Assembly: GCA_934376955.1 (NCBI GenBank)
Contig: CAKRPJ010000060.1
Coordinates: forward strand, 1-10,873
DNA from: CAKRPJ01 sp934376955
GTDB taxonomy: Bacteria > Bacillota > Clostridia > Lachnospirales > Lachnospiraceae
Reading direction: 5' to 3'
DNA: 10,873 nt
Part shown: positions 1 to 4,781 of the stretch, piece after piece
Position numbering within the stretch: the first letter of the stretch is position 1
Layout: every line of letters begins with the position of its first letter
Translations under genes and position numbers: made by a program
The notes under the pieces: generated by a model
The model's input: only the letters and a program-made list of their open reading frames with translations
Told to the model about the DNA's origin: nothing
Database searches by the model: none

Positions 1-77
1 AGCTCCCACTGACAGATCGCGAAGCGACTGCGTTCATGAGCAAGTAGCGAAGCGGATTGCGAATGTCCGCTTTACCG
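1..77 (+). repeat. Structured repeat, type A, 3' portion (copy E1)
   Basis: All 77 bases are identical to 7098-7174; the copy is cut by the window start. It begins in the descending arm of hairpin 2, then carries the small TCGC-gaa-GCGA hairpin, the conserved ATGAGCAAGTAGCGAA block, the 3' hairpin GCGGA/TCCGC and the tail CTTTACCG. Identity stops abruptly at 77, which marks the 3' end of the element. Confidence 0.85.
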
Positions 78-93
78 AAAAGCCATAAAGTAG

Positions 94-176
94 AATCGTG
101 TTGAAGAAGATACTTTTGAAGTGATATGAGCAATGCATTGGTAAAAGTGATGGCAGATGCAGAAGGATGGAATTGA
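94..176 (+). pseudogene. Possible decayed coding remnant
   Basis: This short stretch between copy E1 and the YaiI gene reads as acidic, protein-like sequence in two adjacent frames. The first, 94-126, runs NRVEEDTFEVI into a stop. The second starts at the ATG at 126 and runs MSNALVKVMADAEGWN to a stop at 174-176. A small frameshift near 126 would join them into the C-terminus of one protein. I do not recognise the family. It may be the tail of a gene cut by the repeat upstream, or simply chance; it is too short to be sure. Confidence 0.22.
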
Positions 177-183
177 GAAGGAA

Positions 184-508
184 ATGCAGATATTAGTAGA
201 TGCTGATGCGTGTCCGGTGGTAAGCATTGTAGAAGAAATAGCCGAAAAATATAATATTCCCAGTACTTTGCTTTGTGACACCAATCATGTGCTGTATTCC
301 GATTACAGTGAAGTGATCGTGGTTGGAGCAGGTGCGGATGCGGTGGATTATAAACTGATTGGCATTTGCCATAAGGGAGACATTGTAATTTCTCAGGATT
401 ATGGTGTTGCTGCAATGGCACTTGCGACCAAGAAAACGTACAGTAGAGGATGATATACGCTTTGCACAGTCTTTTGAAAAACTCATACAGATGGCAAAGG
501 AAAGATGA
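184..508 (+). pseudogene. YaiI/YqxD (UPF0178, DUF188) family protein, broken by internal deletion
   Basis: The N-terminus MQILVDADACPV, with the VDADxCPV motif, and the later block GDIVISQDYGVAAMAL match the YaiI/YqxD family, a PIN-like fold of about 150 residues whose role is not established. The best start is ATG 184, with GAGAAGG just upstream; an in-frame ATG at 157 would add non-family residues. The first frame stops at 451-453 after 90 residues. The family's C-terminus continues in another frame from about 434 (KRTVEDDIRFAQSFEKL) to the stop at 506-508. About 40 residues of the usual middle are missing, so the gene has lost an internal piece out of frame. The remnant stop lies one base from the next gene's ATG, so the two were probably one operon. 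Family assignment is firm; loss of function is inferred. Confidence 0.8.
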
Positions 509-509
509 T

Positions 510-851
510 ATGAATATACAGATATTTGGGACAAAGAAATGTAATGATACAAAAAAGGCAGAGCGTTTTTTCAAAGAGCGTGGTATAAAGTATCAGTTCA
601 TTGATATGAAAGAAAAGGGCATGAGCAAAGGGGAATTCAATTCCGTAGCTCAGGCAAATGGTGGACTAGATAACATGGTCAACTGGGATGGCAAGGACAA
701 AGACTTACTATCCCTTATAAAATATATTGCTGACGACGATAGGCTCGAAAAAATTCTTGAAAATCCACAGGTAATTAAGACACCAGTGGTAAGAAATGGT
801 AAGCAATCAACTCTGGGTTATATGCCCGATGTTTGGAAAAACTGGAATTAG
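510..851 (+). CDS. ArsC/Spx-family thioredoxin-fold protein (arsenate reductase-like)
   Basis: This is a 113-residue cytoplasmic protein. It opens with a beta strand and the single-cysteine motif FGTKKCNDTKKAERFFKERG (C11), then IDMKEKGMSKGEF and, near the end, KTPVVRNGKQSTLGY containing the likely cis-proline P92. This is the pattern of the ArsC/Spx/YffB family, whose members use the N-terminal cysteine for arsenate or disulfide reduction, or for redox-dependent regulation as in Spx. There is no second CXXC cysteine, so it is not a classical Spx switch. I chose ATG 510 because AAGGAAAGATGAT precedes it at proper spacing and the protein begins exactly at the family's first strand; a longer ORF from 450 only overlaps the broken YaiI gene. 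It looks intact. The substrate cannot be told from sequence. Confidence 0.85.
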   Translation: MNIQIFGTKKCNDTKKAERFFKERGIKYQFIDMKEKGMSKGEFNSVAQANGGLDNMVNWDGKDKDLLSLIKYIADDDRLEKILENPQVIKTPVVRNGKQSTLGYMPDVWKNWN

Positions 852-862
852 AGGATAAGAAT

Positions 863-990
863 ATGGTAAAAAGATTATGCGTGACCCATTGTTTCTCGCT
901 CAGAAATCTACAGATGTAACGGAGGCAGACCAACAGGTAATTACAGATCTGCTTGATACATTAAGGGCAAATCTGGATCATTGTGTTGGC
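863..990 (+). pseudogene. Peptide deformylase-like gene, N-terminal remnant
   Basis: ATG 863 (MVKR) and then, one base out of frame, ATG 877 onward read MRDPLFLAQKSTDVTEADQQ, followed by VITDLLDTLRANLDHCVG. This is the N-terminus of the short deformylase-like proteins common in Lachnospiraceae, where DPxFLxQKS and RCVGMAAN are typical. One base is missing between AGA (872) and ATG (877), which breaks the frame. Similarity ends at the VG of motif I (GxGxAA) at 990, before any metal-binding residue, and the sequence changes to a Fic C-terminus. The product cannot be active. Intact family members remove the N-formyl group from new proteins. The frame runs on to a stop at 1018-1020. Confidence 0.72.
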
Positions 991-1304
991 AGCAGGTTCA
1001 TTTTATTGAATTCATGCTGACTCAAATAGATAATACTTTAGCGGAACTTTTGAATCAGATGACAAATAGCGCCACGGATGACGCTATTCTTGACGCTGAT
1101 GGCGCTAATCATGGCGCTGATAATATGGCAGACAGATTGTTATCAGGTTTGAAACAGAATCCGTATATTACACAGACAGATTTAGCTAAAGAATTATCGT
1201 TGTCAAGGAGAACTGTCCAGAGAATCATGAAAGAACTGATGAATGACGGCAAGATAAAGAGAGTTGGTTCAACCAGAACAGGTCATTGGGAAATAAATGA
1301 TTGA
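991..1304 (+). pseudogene. Fic-family protein, C-terminal winged-helix remnant
   Basis: Starting at the deletion junction, the frame reads VHFIEFMLTQIDNTLAELL, which is the helix that follows the catalytic core in many bacterial Fic proteins (usual form STxFIEFML). A linker rich in Asp and Ala follows. The last 50 residues, with ITQTDLAKELSLSRRTVQRI and NDGKIKRVGSTRTGHWEI, are the winged helix-turn-helix that commonly ends Fic proteins. The Fic motif HPFxDGNGR and everything before it is absent, so no AMP- or nucleotide-transfer activity can remain. The linker repeats the pattern GCGCTNATNNTGGCGCT (around 1088-1118), which is odd and could reflect slippage. The only available starts (TTG 981, ATG 1014) have no good ribosome site. 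An intrinsic terminator follows directly. Confidence 0.75.
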
Positions 1305-1344
1305 TGCAGAGGCATAGTCTGCAAAAACTATGCCTTTGCATTTT
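1305..1344 (+). terminator. Intrinsic terminator after the fic remnant
   Basis: The stem TGCAgaGGCATAGT pairs with ACTATGCCttTGCA around the loop ctgcaaaa and is followed by TTTT. It begins within 5 bases of the fic stop codon. The opposing gene tail on the minus strand ends inside the same stem. Confidence 0.75.
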
Positions 1345-1441
1345 CCGGCAGCAACATCTGGTCATCAATATAATAATCACAGGAGATCTTCCGGCTGTTA
1401 TGAACGTAGTATTCTATAATCTCTGGCAGATTATCGTTGCT
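1328..1441 (-). pseudogene. C-terminal tail of an unidentified protein, cut by repeat E2
   Basis: On the minus strand, 37 codons run from 1441 to a stop at 1328-1330. The peptide starts SNDNLPEIIEYYVHNSRKIS and ends CDYYIDDQMLLPENAKA. Its composition is strongly protein-like (Tyr/Asp/Ile-rich, no internal stop), and it converges on the fic remnant with a shared terminator hairpin. Reading upstream on the minus strand, the frame passes through three or four codons and then into repeat E2, where it meets TAA. There is no start codon or ribosome site. It is best read as the tail of a gene whose upstream part was lost where E2 now lies. I do not recognise the family. Confidence 0.45.
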
Positions 1442-1448
1442 GGCAGTC

Positions 1449-1504
1449 AAGCAGTTATTCGGTTATGAGCAAGTAGCGAAGTGGATTGCGAATATCCGCT
1501 TGAC
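1449..1504 (+). repeat. Structured repeat, type B, 3' remnant (copy E2)
   Basis: AGCAGTTATTCGGTT, then ATGAGCAAGTAGCGAAGTGGATTGCGAATATCCGCTTGAC, here described in parts, matches the 3' third of copy E4 (6068-6123) with three or four changes. The 3' hairpin here is GTGGA/TCCGC, where the C-to-T change gives a G-U-compatible pair. The 5' two thirds (closing strand AACCGAAT and hairpins 1 and 2) are missing. Confidence 0.8.
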
Positions 1505-1508
1505 TATA

Positions 1509-1549
1509 ATATCTCCGTCATTACAAGTAAAATGATGGAGATATTTTTA
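1509..1549 (+). terminator. Strong intrinsic terminator just 3' of repeat E2
   Basis: A 14-bp stem (ATATCTCCGTCATT with AATGATGGAGATAT, one G-U pair), an 8-base loop and TTTTT. No gene precedes it on the + strand within 200 bases. It either ends transcription that enters through the repeat or is left over from a lost gene. Confidence 0.8.
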
Positions 1550-1707
1550 TTATGACGGAGATTCAGGAACAGAAAATTGTGTCAGGTTGCAAAAATCTAT
1601 TTCAGAAATAATTTATACCACGAGTAGGATTTACATTATTTCATAATAGTGATATTCTATTGGCAGAAAGAAAAAGCGGTCCGTTGGGGATCGGAAAGGA
1701 AAAAGAC
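1550..1707 (+). promoter_or_regulatory. Intergenic stretch with a sigma-A-type promoter (1630-1658)
   Basis: TTTACA at 1630-1635, a 17-base spacer and TATTCT at 1653-1658 make a plausible housekeeping promoter about 50 bases ahead of the small ORF at 1708. Nothing else is visible in the stretch. The assignment rests on hexamer match and spacing only. Confidence 0.4.
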
Positions 1708-1854
1708 ATGACAACAATTATTCGTTTTTATAGTCTGAATAGTGAATATTTTTATGCACAGCTCGATAAAAAAGAACTGGGCAAACTTTGCACATGCTCA
1801 TTTAAGGATAAGTATGAACGGATAAATTGTGTTGATGGACCAGGATGCAGGTGA
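1708..1854 (+). CDS. Small hypothetical protein (48 aa), possibly frameshifted
   Basis: ATG 1708 is preceded by GGAAAGGAAAAAGAC, an acceptable ribosome site, and lies behind a plausible promoter. The 48-residue product starts MTTIIRFYSLNSEYFYAQLD, goes on KKELGKLCTCSFKDKYERIN and ends CVDGPGCR. It has no signal peptide or membrane segment and I do not recognise it. The next frame, from ATG 1835, reads MDQDAGDKGILELDKHALAY and ends at 1904-1906 inside the terminator stem. That also looks protein-like, so the real gene could be about 65 residues long with a frameshift near 1830. A strong terminator ends the unit just before tRNA-Lys. Confidence 0.4.
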   Translation: MTTIIRFYSLNSEYFYAQLDKKELGKLCTCSFKDKYERINCVDGPGCR

Positions 1855-1891
1855 TAAAGGCATACTGGAACTAGATAAACATGCTTTAGCG

Positions 1892-1931
1892 TACCGCTTA
1901 CCTTAGATGATCTGGGTAAGCGGTATTTTTT
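1892..1931 (+). terminator. Intrinsic terminator upstream of tRNA-Lys
   Basis: TACCGCTTACC pairs perfectly with GGTAAGCGGTA around a 12-base loop, followed by six T residues. The T run abuts the first base of the tRNA. Transcripts of the small upstream ORF end here, so the RNA block downstream would need its own promoter or read-through. Confidence 0.85.
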
Positions 1932-2004
1932 GCTCCGTTAACTCAATTGGTAGAGTAACCGGCTTTTAACCGGTAGGTTGCAGGTTCAAGTCCTGTACGG
2001 AGTA
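1932..2004 (+). tRNA. tRNA-Lys (anticodon UUU)
   Basis: This is a 73-nt class I cloverleaf. The acceptor GCTCCGT pairs with ACGGAGT (one G-U), with discriminator A. The anticodon stem ACCGG/CCGGT holds loop CTTTTAA, anticodon TTT. The T arm is TGCAGGTTCAAGTCCTGTA-like with perfect pairing, and the CCA end is not encoded. It is canonical in every arm and should function in translation. tRNA-Lys(UUU) is the classical substrate of the PrrC anticodon nuclease, which matters given the RNA ligase next door. Confidence 0.95.
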
Positions 2005-2008
2005 TTAT

Positions 2009-2093
2009 GTACGCGTGGCGAAATGGTAGATGCACCTGACGTAGGATCCGGACGCAGGAATGCGTGAGAGTTTCGAGTCACTCCTCGTGTACG
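2009..2093 (+). tRNA. Degenerate tRNA-Leu-like gene (anticodon-like UAG)
   Basis: It starts four bases after tRNA-Lys and is 85 nt long. The acceptor GTACGCG pairs with CGTGTAC (one G-U). The D arm TGGCGAAATGGTAGATGC resembles that of tRNA-Leu, and the long variable arm ACGCA-ggaa-TGCGT is perfect, as in class II tRNAs. Three features are wrong for a working tRNA: the anticodon stem CCTGA/TCCGG has a T-C mismatch in the middle; the base before the anticodon is G, not the invariant U33; and the T arm is irregular, with an 8-base loop, a bulged or extra base and misfit to the acceptor. The discriminator is G instead of the A of Leu tRNAs. A pseudogene is possible. Preservation of the acceptor and variable arms beside rtcB suggests instead a tRNA mimic with another job; that is inference. 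Confidence 0.7.
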
Positions 2094-2121
2094 ATCGTTC
2101 AAGGTGAGAAAGGAGGTTCCC

Positions 2122-3330
2122 ATGTTAGAGATTAAGGGAAAAGTCAATACAGCTATCTGTTATGCAAAAGTAATTGAAGACGAAGCCATAGATCAGATCC
2201 GCAGAATGTGTGATTATCCCATGACTGCCGGAAGCAGAATTCGTATCATGCCTGATGTTCATGCCGGAAAAGGATGCACGATTGGAACAACCATGACGAT
2301 TACAGATAAAGCTGTACCGAATGTTGTTGGCGTAGATATTGGCTGCGGTATGTATACAATCAATCTTGGAAAAACAGATATTGATTTTGAAAAGCTTGAT
2401 GAGGTCTGCCATTATATTCCTTCCGGAATGAATGTGTGGGAAGGACGTCAGGAAAGATTTGATCTGACGGAACTCAGATGCTATCGAAGCCTTAAGGATA
2501 CCAGAAGATTAGAAAGATCCTTAGGCAGCCTTGGTGGGGGCAATCATTTCATCGAAGTGGATAAAGCTCAGGATGGAACAAAATATCTGATTATTCATTC
2601 CGGAAGCCGAAACCTTGGAAAGCAGGTAGCGGAACTGTATCAGAAACTGGCAGTAGATCTTGACCGTGGTTATGGTGAATACTTCGAGAAAAGAGACGAG
2701 ATCATCCGAACCTACAAGGAGCAGGGCAGGAGAAAGGAAATTCAGGCTGCACTGAAAGAGCTTCATTTTGAAGTATATGAAGGACAGCCTTCAATGCCGG
2801 CCGATCTCTGTTACCTGTCCGGAAAATATCTTGAGGATTATCTGCATGATGTAGAAATCTGTCAGAAATTTGCGCGTAGAAGCAGAGAGAAAATGGCAGA
2901 GATTATCCTCGAGAGAACCGGTATGACCGGAGGAGAAGCCTTCCATACGATTCATAATTATATCGATACAGAAGAAATGATTTTAAGAAAGGGCGCAATA
3001 GCGGTTCATGCCGGAGAGAAGATGCTGATTCCGATCAATATGAGAGATGGAAGTGTTCTCGCAGTTGGTAAGGGAAATCCGGAATGGAATTATTCTGCAC
3101 CTCATGGAGCAGGAAGAATTATGTCCAGAACCAAAGCAAAAAATGAGCTTGACTTAGACGAGTACAGAAAAGCAATGGCAGGAGTCTATACGACTTCTGT
3201 AAATGAATACACATTGGACGAGGCACCTATGGCCTACAAATCACTGGAAGATATCATCGATGTGATTCGTGAGTCCGTAGATGTCGTTGATGTAATGAAA
3301 CCTATTTTTAATTTTAAGGCATCCGACTAG
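2122..3330 (+). CDS. rtcB: RNA-splicing ligase RtcB (402 aa)
   Basis: RtcB joins RNA ends bearing 2',3'-cyclic phosphate or 3'-phosphate to 5'-OH ends, using GTP and Mn2+ through an enzyme-GMP intermediate. In bacteria it is tied to repair of cleaved tRNA and rRNA. All landmarks are present: MPDVHAGKG (43-51), GVDIGCGM (70-77, metal ligands D72 and C75), SLGGGNHFIE (136-145, H142), HSGSRNLGK (159-167, H159), HNYIDTEE (278-285, H278), and APHGAGRIMSR (326-336) with H328 as guanylylated histidine. The length fits the shorter RtcB class. Start ATG 2122 follows AAAGGAGGTTCCC; an upstream in-frame GTG at 2104 would put the ribosome site inside the gene. It lies 28 bases after the tRNA-Leu-like gene and 37 bases before an HTH gene, so the RNA genes and both CDSs may share a transcript. 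No archease gene is seen. Identity is firm; the natural substrate is unknown. Confidence 0.97.
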   Translation: MLEIKGKVNTAICYAKVIEDEAIDQIRRMCDYPMTAGSRIRIMPDVHAGKGCTIGTTMTITDKAVPNVVGVDIGCGMYTINLGKTDIDFEKLDEVCHYIPSGMNVWEGRQERFDLTELRCYRSLKDTRRLERSLGSLGGGNHFIEVDKAQDGTKYLIIHSGSRNLGKQVAELYQKLAVDLDRGYGEYFEKRDEIIRTYKEQGRRKEIQAALKELHFEVYEGQPSMPADLCYLSGKYLEDYLHDVEICQKFARRSREKMAEIILERTGMTGGEAFHTIHNYIDTEEMILRKGAIAVHAGEKMLIPINMRDGSVLAVGKGNPEWNYSAPHGAGRIMSRTKAKNELDLDEYRKAMAGVYTTSVNEYTLDEAPMAYKSLEDIIDVIRESVDVVDVMKPIFNFKASD

Positions 3331-3367
3331 CTCTGTGCCGGTCGGAAGGCCGGAAAGAGAGGAAAAG

Positions 3368-3622
3368 ATGTATGCAATGCCAACCATCGATATGATGGAA
3401 ACGGGAAAGAATCTTGAGAGATTGAGAAAGCTTGCCGGAATCTCTGTGAGAGACTTGCAGAATGTGTTCGGATTTGGAACTCCACAGGCAATCTACAAGT
3501 GGCAGCACGGAACAGCAATGCCTACTATCGATAACCTGGTAGTATTGGCAGATGTACTGCAGGTAAGAATTGACGATATTCTTGTCATTGATAGAAACGT
3601 TCAGGCAAGATTTTCTGCCTGA
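3368..3622 (+). CDS. XRE-type helix-turn-helix protein (84 aa)
   Basis: A single-domain DNA-binding protein. Residues about 14-70 (GKNLERLRKLAGISVRDLQN, then VFGFGTPQAIYKWQHGTAMP, then TIDNLVVLADVLQVRIDDIL) follow the five-helix lambda-repressor/XRE pattern, with SVRDLQNVFGFGTPQAIYKW as the HTH proper. ATG 3368 has AGAGGAAAAG upstream; an in-frame ATG at 3335 lacks one and adds family-foreign residues. It is separated from rtcB by 37 bases on the same strand and is very likely co-transcribed with it. Its likely role is to regulate rtcB or its own operon, but no operator can be pointed to. A short hairpin without a T run follows the stop. Confidence 0.88.
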   Translation: MYAMPTIDMMETGKNLERLRKLAGISVRDLQNVFGFGTPQAIYKWQHGTAMPTIDNLVVLADVLQVRIDDILVIDRNVQARFSA

Positions 3623-3627
3623 GAAAA

Positions 3628-3650
3628 ACGGATCTGATGATCGGATCCGT
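3628..3650 (+). other. Perfect 7-bp hairpin after the HTH gene
   Basis: ACGGATC and GATCCGT flank a 9-base loop, 5 bases after the HTH stop codon. There is no T run, so this is not a standard terminator. It could instead be an RNA processing signal or 3' end stabiliser ahead of the tRNA-like gene. Confidence 0.4.
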
Positions 3651-3659
3651 CCGTATATG

Positions 3660-3731
3660 ATTCTCTGATCTAAAGGTTAGGACACAGCCCTTTCAAGGCT
3701 GAAATGCGCGGTTCAAGTCCTAACCTGCCCA
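3660..3731 (+). tRNA. Degenerate tRNA-Glu-like gene (anticodon-like UUC)
   Basis: The centre is clearly tRNA-Glu: D-arm-like TCTAAAGGTTAGGACAC, anticodon stem CAGCC/GGCTG with loop CTTTCAA (anticodon TTC at 3692-3694), and T loop GGTTCAAGTCC. A normal cloverleaf cannot form. The expected acceptor strands ATTCTCT and CCTGCCC do not pair, and the T stem is lost. Instead AGGTTAGGAC (3674-3683) in the D arm is perfectly complementary over 10 bases to GTCCTAACCT (3717-3726) in the T arm, closing a different fold around an intact anticodon hairpin. This may be a rearranged pseudogene or a tRNA-like RNA shaped to present an anticodon stem-loop. It begins 37 bases after the HTH gene and ends 5 bases before tRNA-Ser. 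Confidence 0.65.
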
Positions 3732-3736
3732 CTTTT

Positions 3737-3822
3737 GTCAGCATATCCGAGTTGGCTTAAGGTGCCACCCTGCTAAGGTGGTGTACGGCAACGTACCGAT
3801 GGTTCGAATCCATCTGCTGACG
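3737..3822 (+). tRNA. tRNA-Ser (anticodon GCU)
   Basis: This 86-nt class II tRNA has acceptor GTCAGCA/TGCTGAC with discriminator G, anticodon stem CCACC/GGTGG with loop CTGCTAA (anticodon GCT), long variable arm GTACG-gcaa-CGTAC, and T arm GATGG/CCATC with loop TTCGAAT. All stems pair perfectly, in contrast with the two degenerate tRNA-like genes nearby. Confidence 0.95.
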
Positions 3823-3905
3823 TTATTTGGTTGTGCAGACTTATGTACAGCTATTATTATGATACTTATAAAGAATCCATTAAGTCAGGTGAAGGAGATA
3901 CCCGT

Positions 3906-4376
3906 ATGAAGTTATTGTTTAAGCAAAGATTTTTTTCGTGGTTTGACAGTTATGATATCTATGATGAATCCGGTAATACTATTTATGTAGTAAAGGGACA
4001 GTTATCGTGGGGACATAAACTTGTAATCTATGATGCCTATGGAAATGAAGTAGGGATGGTTGTTCAGAAAATCTTTACATTCCTTCCCAAATTTGAGATT
4101 TATAAAAATGGCAGTTATATCGGATGCCTGAGCAAAGAATTTTCATTTCTGACACCACATTATAATATTGATTATAATGGATGGCATATTGATGGAACAA
4201 TTATGGAGTGGGATTATCGGATTCTTGATCGAAGCGGCTATATAGTCGCAAGTATCAGCAAAGAACTCTTTCGTATGACAGATACATACGTCATTGATGT
4301 TCAGAATCCAGAGAATGCCCTGGATGCACTGATGTTTGTGCTGGCCATGGATGCAGAAAAGTGTTCCAGAAATTAA
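3906..4376 (+). CDS. LURP-one-related (LOR/YxjI, DUF567) family protein
   Basis: This 156-residue cytoplasmic protein is made of repeated short strands, as in the tubby-like LOR fold: LLFKQRFFSWFDSYDIYDES (3-22), YVVKGQLSWGHKLVIYDAYG (27-46), then FLPKFEIYKNG, WHIDGTIMEWDYRILDRSG and a C-terminal strand plus helix TDTYVIDVQNP...LDALMFVLAMDAEK. It corresponds to B. subtilis YxjI-type proteins, whose biochemical role is not known; plant and animal relatives act at membranes. ATG 3906 is chosen because GAAGGAGATACCCGT precedes it; an upstream in-frame ORF to 3831 lacks family similarity. A weak promoter (TTGTGC 3831, TATTAT 3855, 18 bases apart) may lie just after tRNA-Ser. Length is normal and the gene appears intact. 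Confidence 0.85.
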   Translation: MKLLFKQRFFSWFDSYDIYDESGNTIYVVKGQLSWGHKLVIYDAYGNEVGMVVQKIFTFLPKFEIYKNGSYIGCLSKEFSFLTPHYNIDYNGWHIDGTIMEWDYRILDRSGYIVASISKELFRMTDTYVIDVQNPENALDALMFVLAMDAEKCSRN

Positions 4377-4404
4377 AATCGCTGATTTATACTAGGAAAA
4401 TGGA

Positions 4405-4620
4405 TCATCGTGAGAAGGCAAAAGCTTTCCGAAAAAGACGGTTCATTACCAGCAGTGCCGTAGTGGTAATAAGCACGCACAGAACAGCCATTGCCATGCC
4501 GAGGTACACGCTGCCCTGCTCAAATTCGCGGTTGATATACGTCGAGACCACCAACGTATTTGGGGGTGCGATGAGGCTTGCTGTCACCAGCTCGCGAAAG
4601 GAAATGATGAAGATCATCAT
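4405..4620 (-). pseudogene. ABC transporter permease, C-terminal remnant
   Basis: The minus strand encodes about 71 residues: MMIFIISFRELVTASLIAPP, then NTLVVSTYINREFEQGSVYL, then a last membrane helix GMAMAVLCVLITTTALLVMN and a basic tail. The stretch FRELVTASLIAPPNT followed by a polar segment and a final helix is typical of the C-terminus of binding-protein-dependent permeases of the iron(III)/thiamine/spermidine-like class, which have 500-550 residues as fused proteins or about 270 as single ones. Upstream, the frame hits TGA within two codons, at about 4624-4626, and the sequence becomes degenerate repeat E3. The N-terminal membrane helices and most of the EAA coupling loop are therefore gone. 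No partner ATPase or binding protein is present. It cannot form a transporter. Confidence 0.75.
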
Positions 4621-4649
4621 CCATCAGAGTATATCAGTTTGACTGAAGT

Positions 4650-4682
4650 AAGCAGCAAAATAATTGCGAATATCCGCCGGAC
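4650..4682 (+). repeat. Degenerate 3' end of the structured repeat (copy E3)
   Basis: AAGTAAGCAGCAAAATAATT followed by GCGAATATCCGCCGGAC aligns, with several changes, to the conserved AAGTAGCGAAGCGGATTGCG-AATATCCGCTTGAC of copies E2 and E4. The 14-base core TTGCGAATATCCGC (4664-4677) is exact. The 3' hairpin no longer pairs well, so this is a decayed copy. It lies at the broken end of the permease remnant. Confidence 0.55.
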
Positions 4683-4736
4683 TGCCTTTGTGTAGGGAAA
4701 TTTAAGACCGATATTATGGACTACAAAACCTTCGAT

Positions 4737-4765
4737 CACTTTGATATAATACAAATATCAAAGTG
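4737..4765 (+). promoter_or_regulatory. Promoter -10 inside a perfect 11-bp inverted repeat (likely operator)
   Basis: CACTTTGATAT (4737-4747) and ATATCAAAGTG (4755-4765) are perfect inverted copies separated by 7 bases. A consensus -10 hexamer TATAAT lies at 4745-4750, inside the palindrome; the -35 (TACAAA at 4722-4727, 17 bases away) is poor. The first base of the WYL gene is 16 bases downstream. A dimeric repressor on this site would block the promoter, and self-regulation by the WYL protein is the simple reading. Confidence 0.7.
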
Positions 4766-4781
4766 TATCGGGGGTGTTTTT

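Noticed and set aside
1932..3822. tRNA-associated integrative element with att sites
   Set aside because: No integrase gene and no direct repeat of a tRNA 3' end was found in the window.
4361..4642. 93-residue plus-strand ORF after the LURP-one gene
   Set aside because: The minus strand of the same DNA encodes a recognisable permease C-terminus, so this is its shadow; it also overlaps the end of the LURP-one gene.
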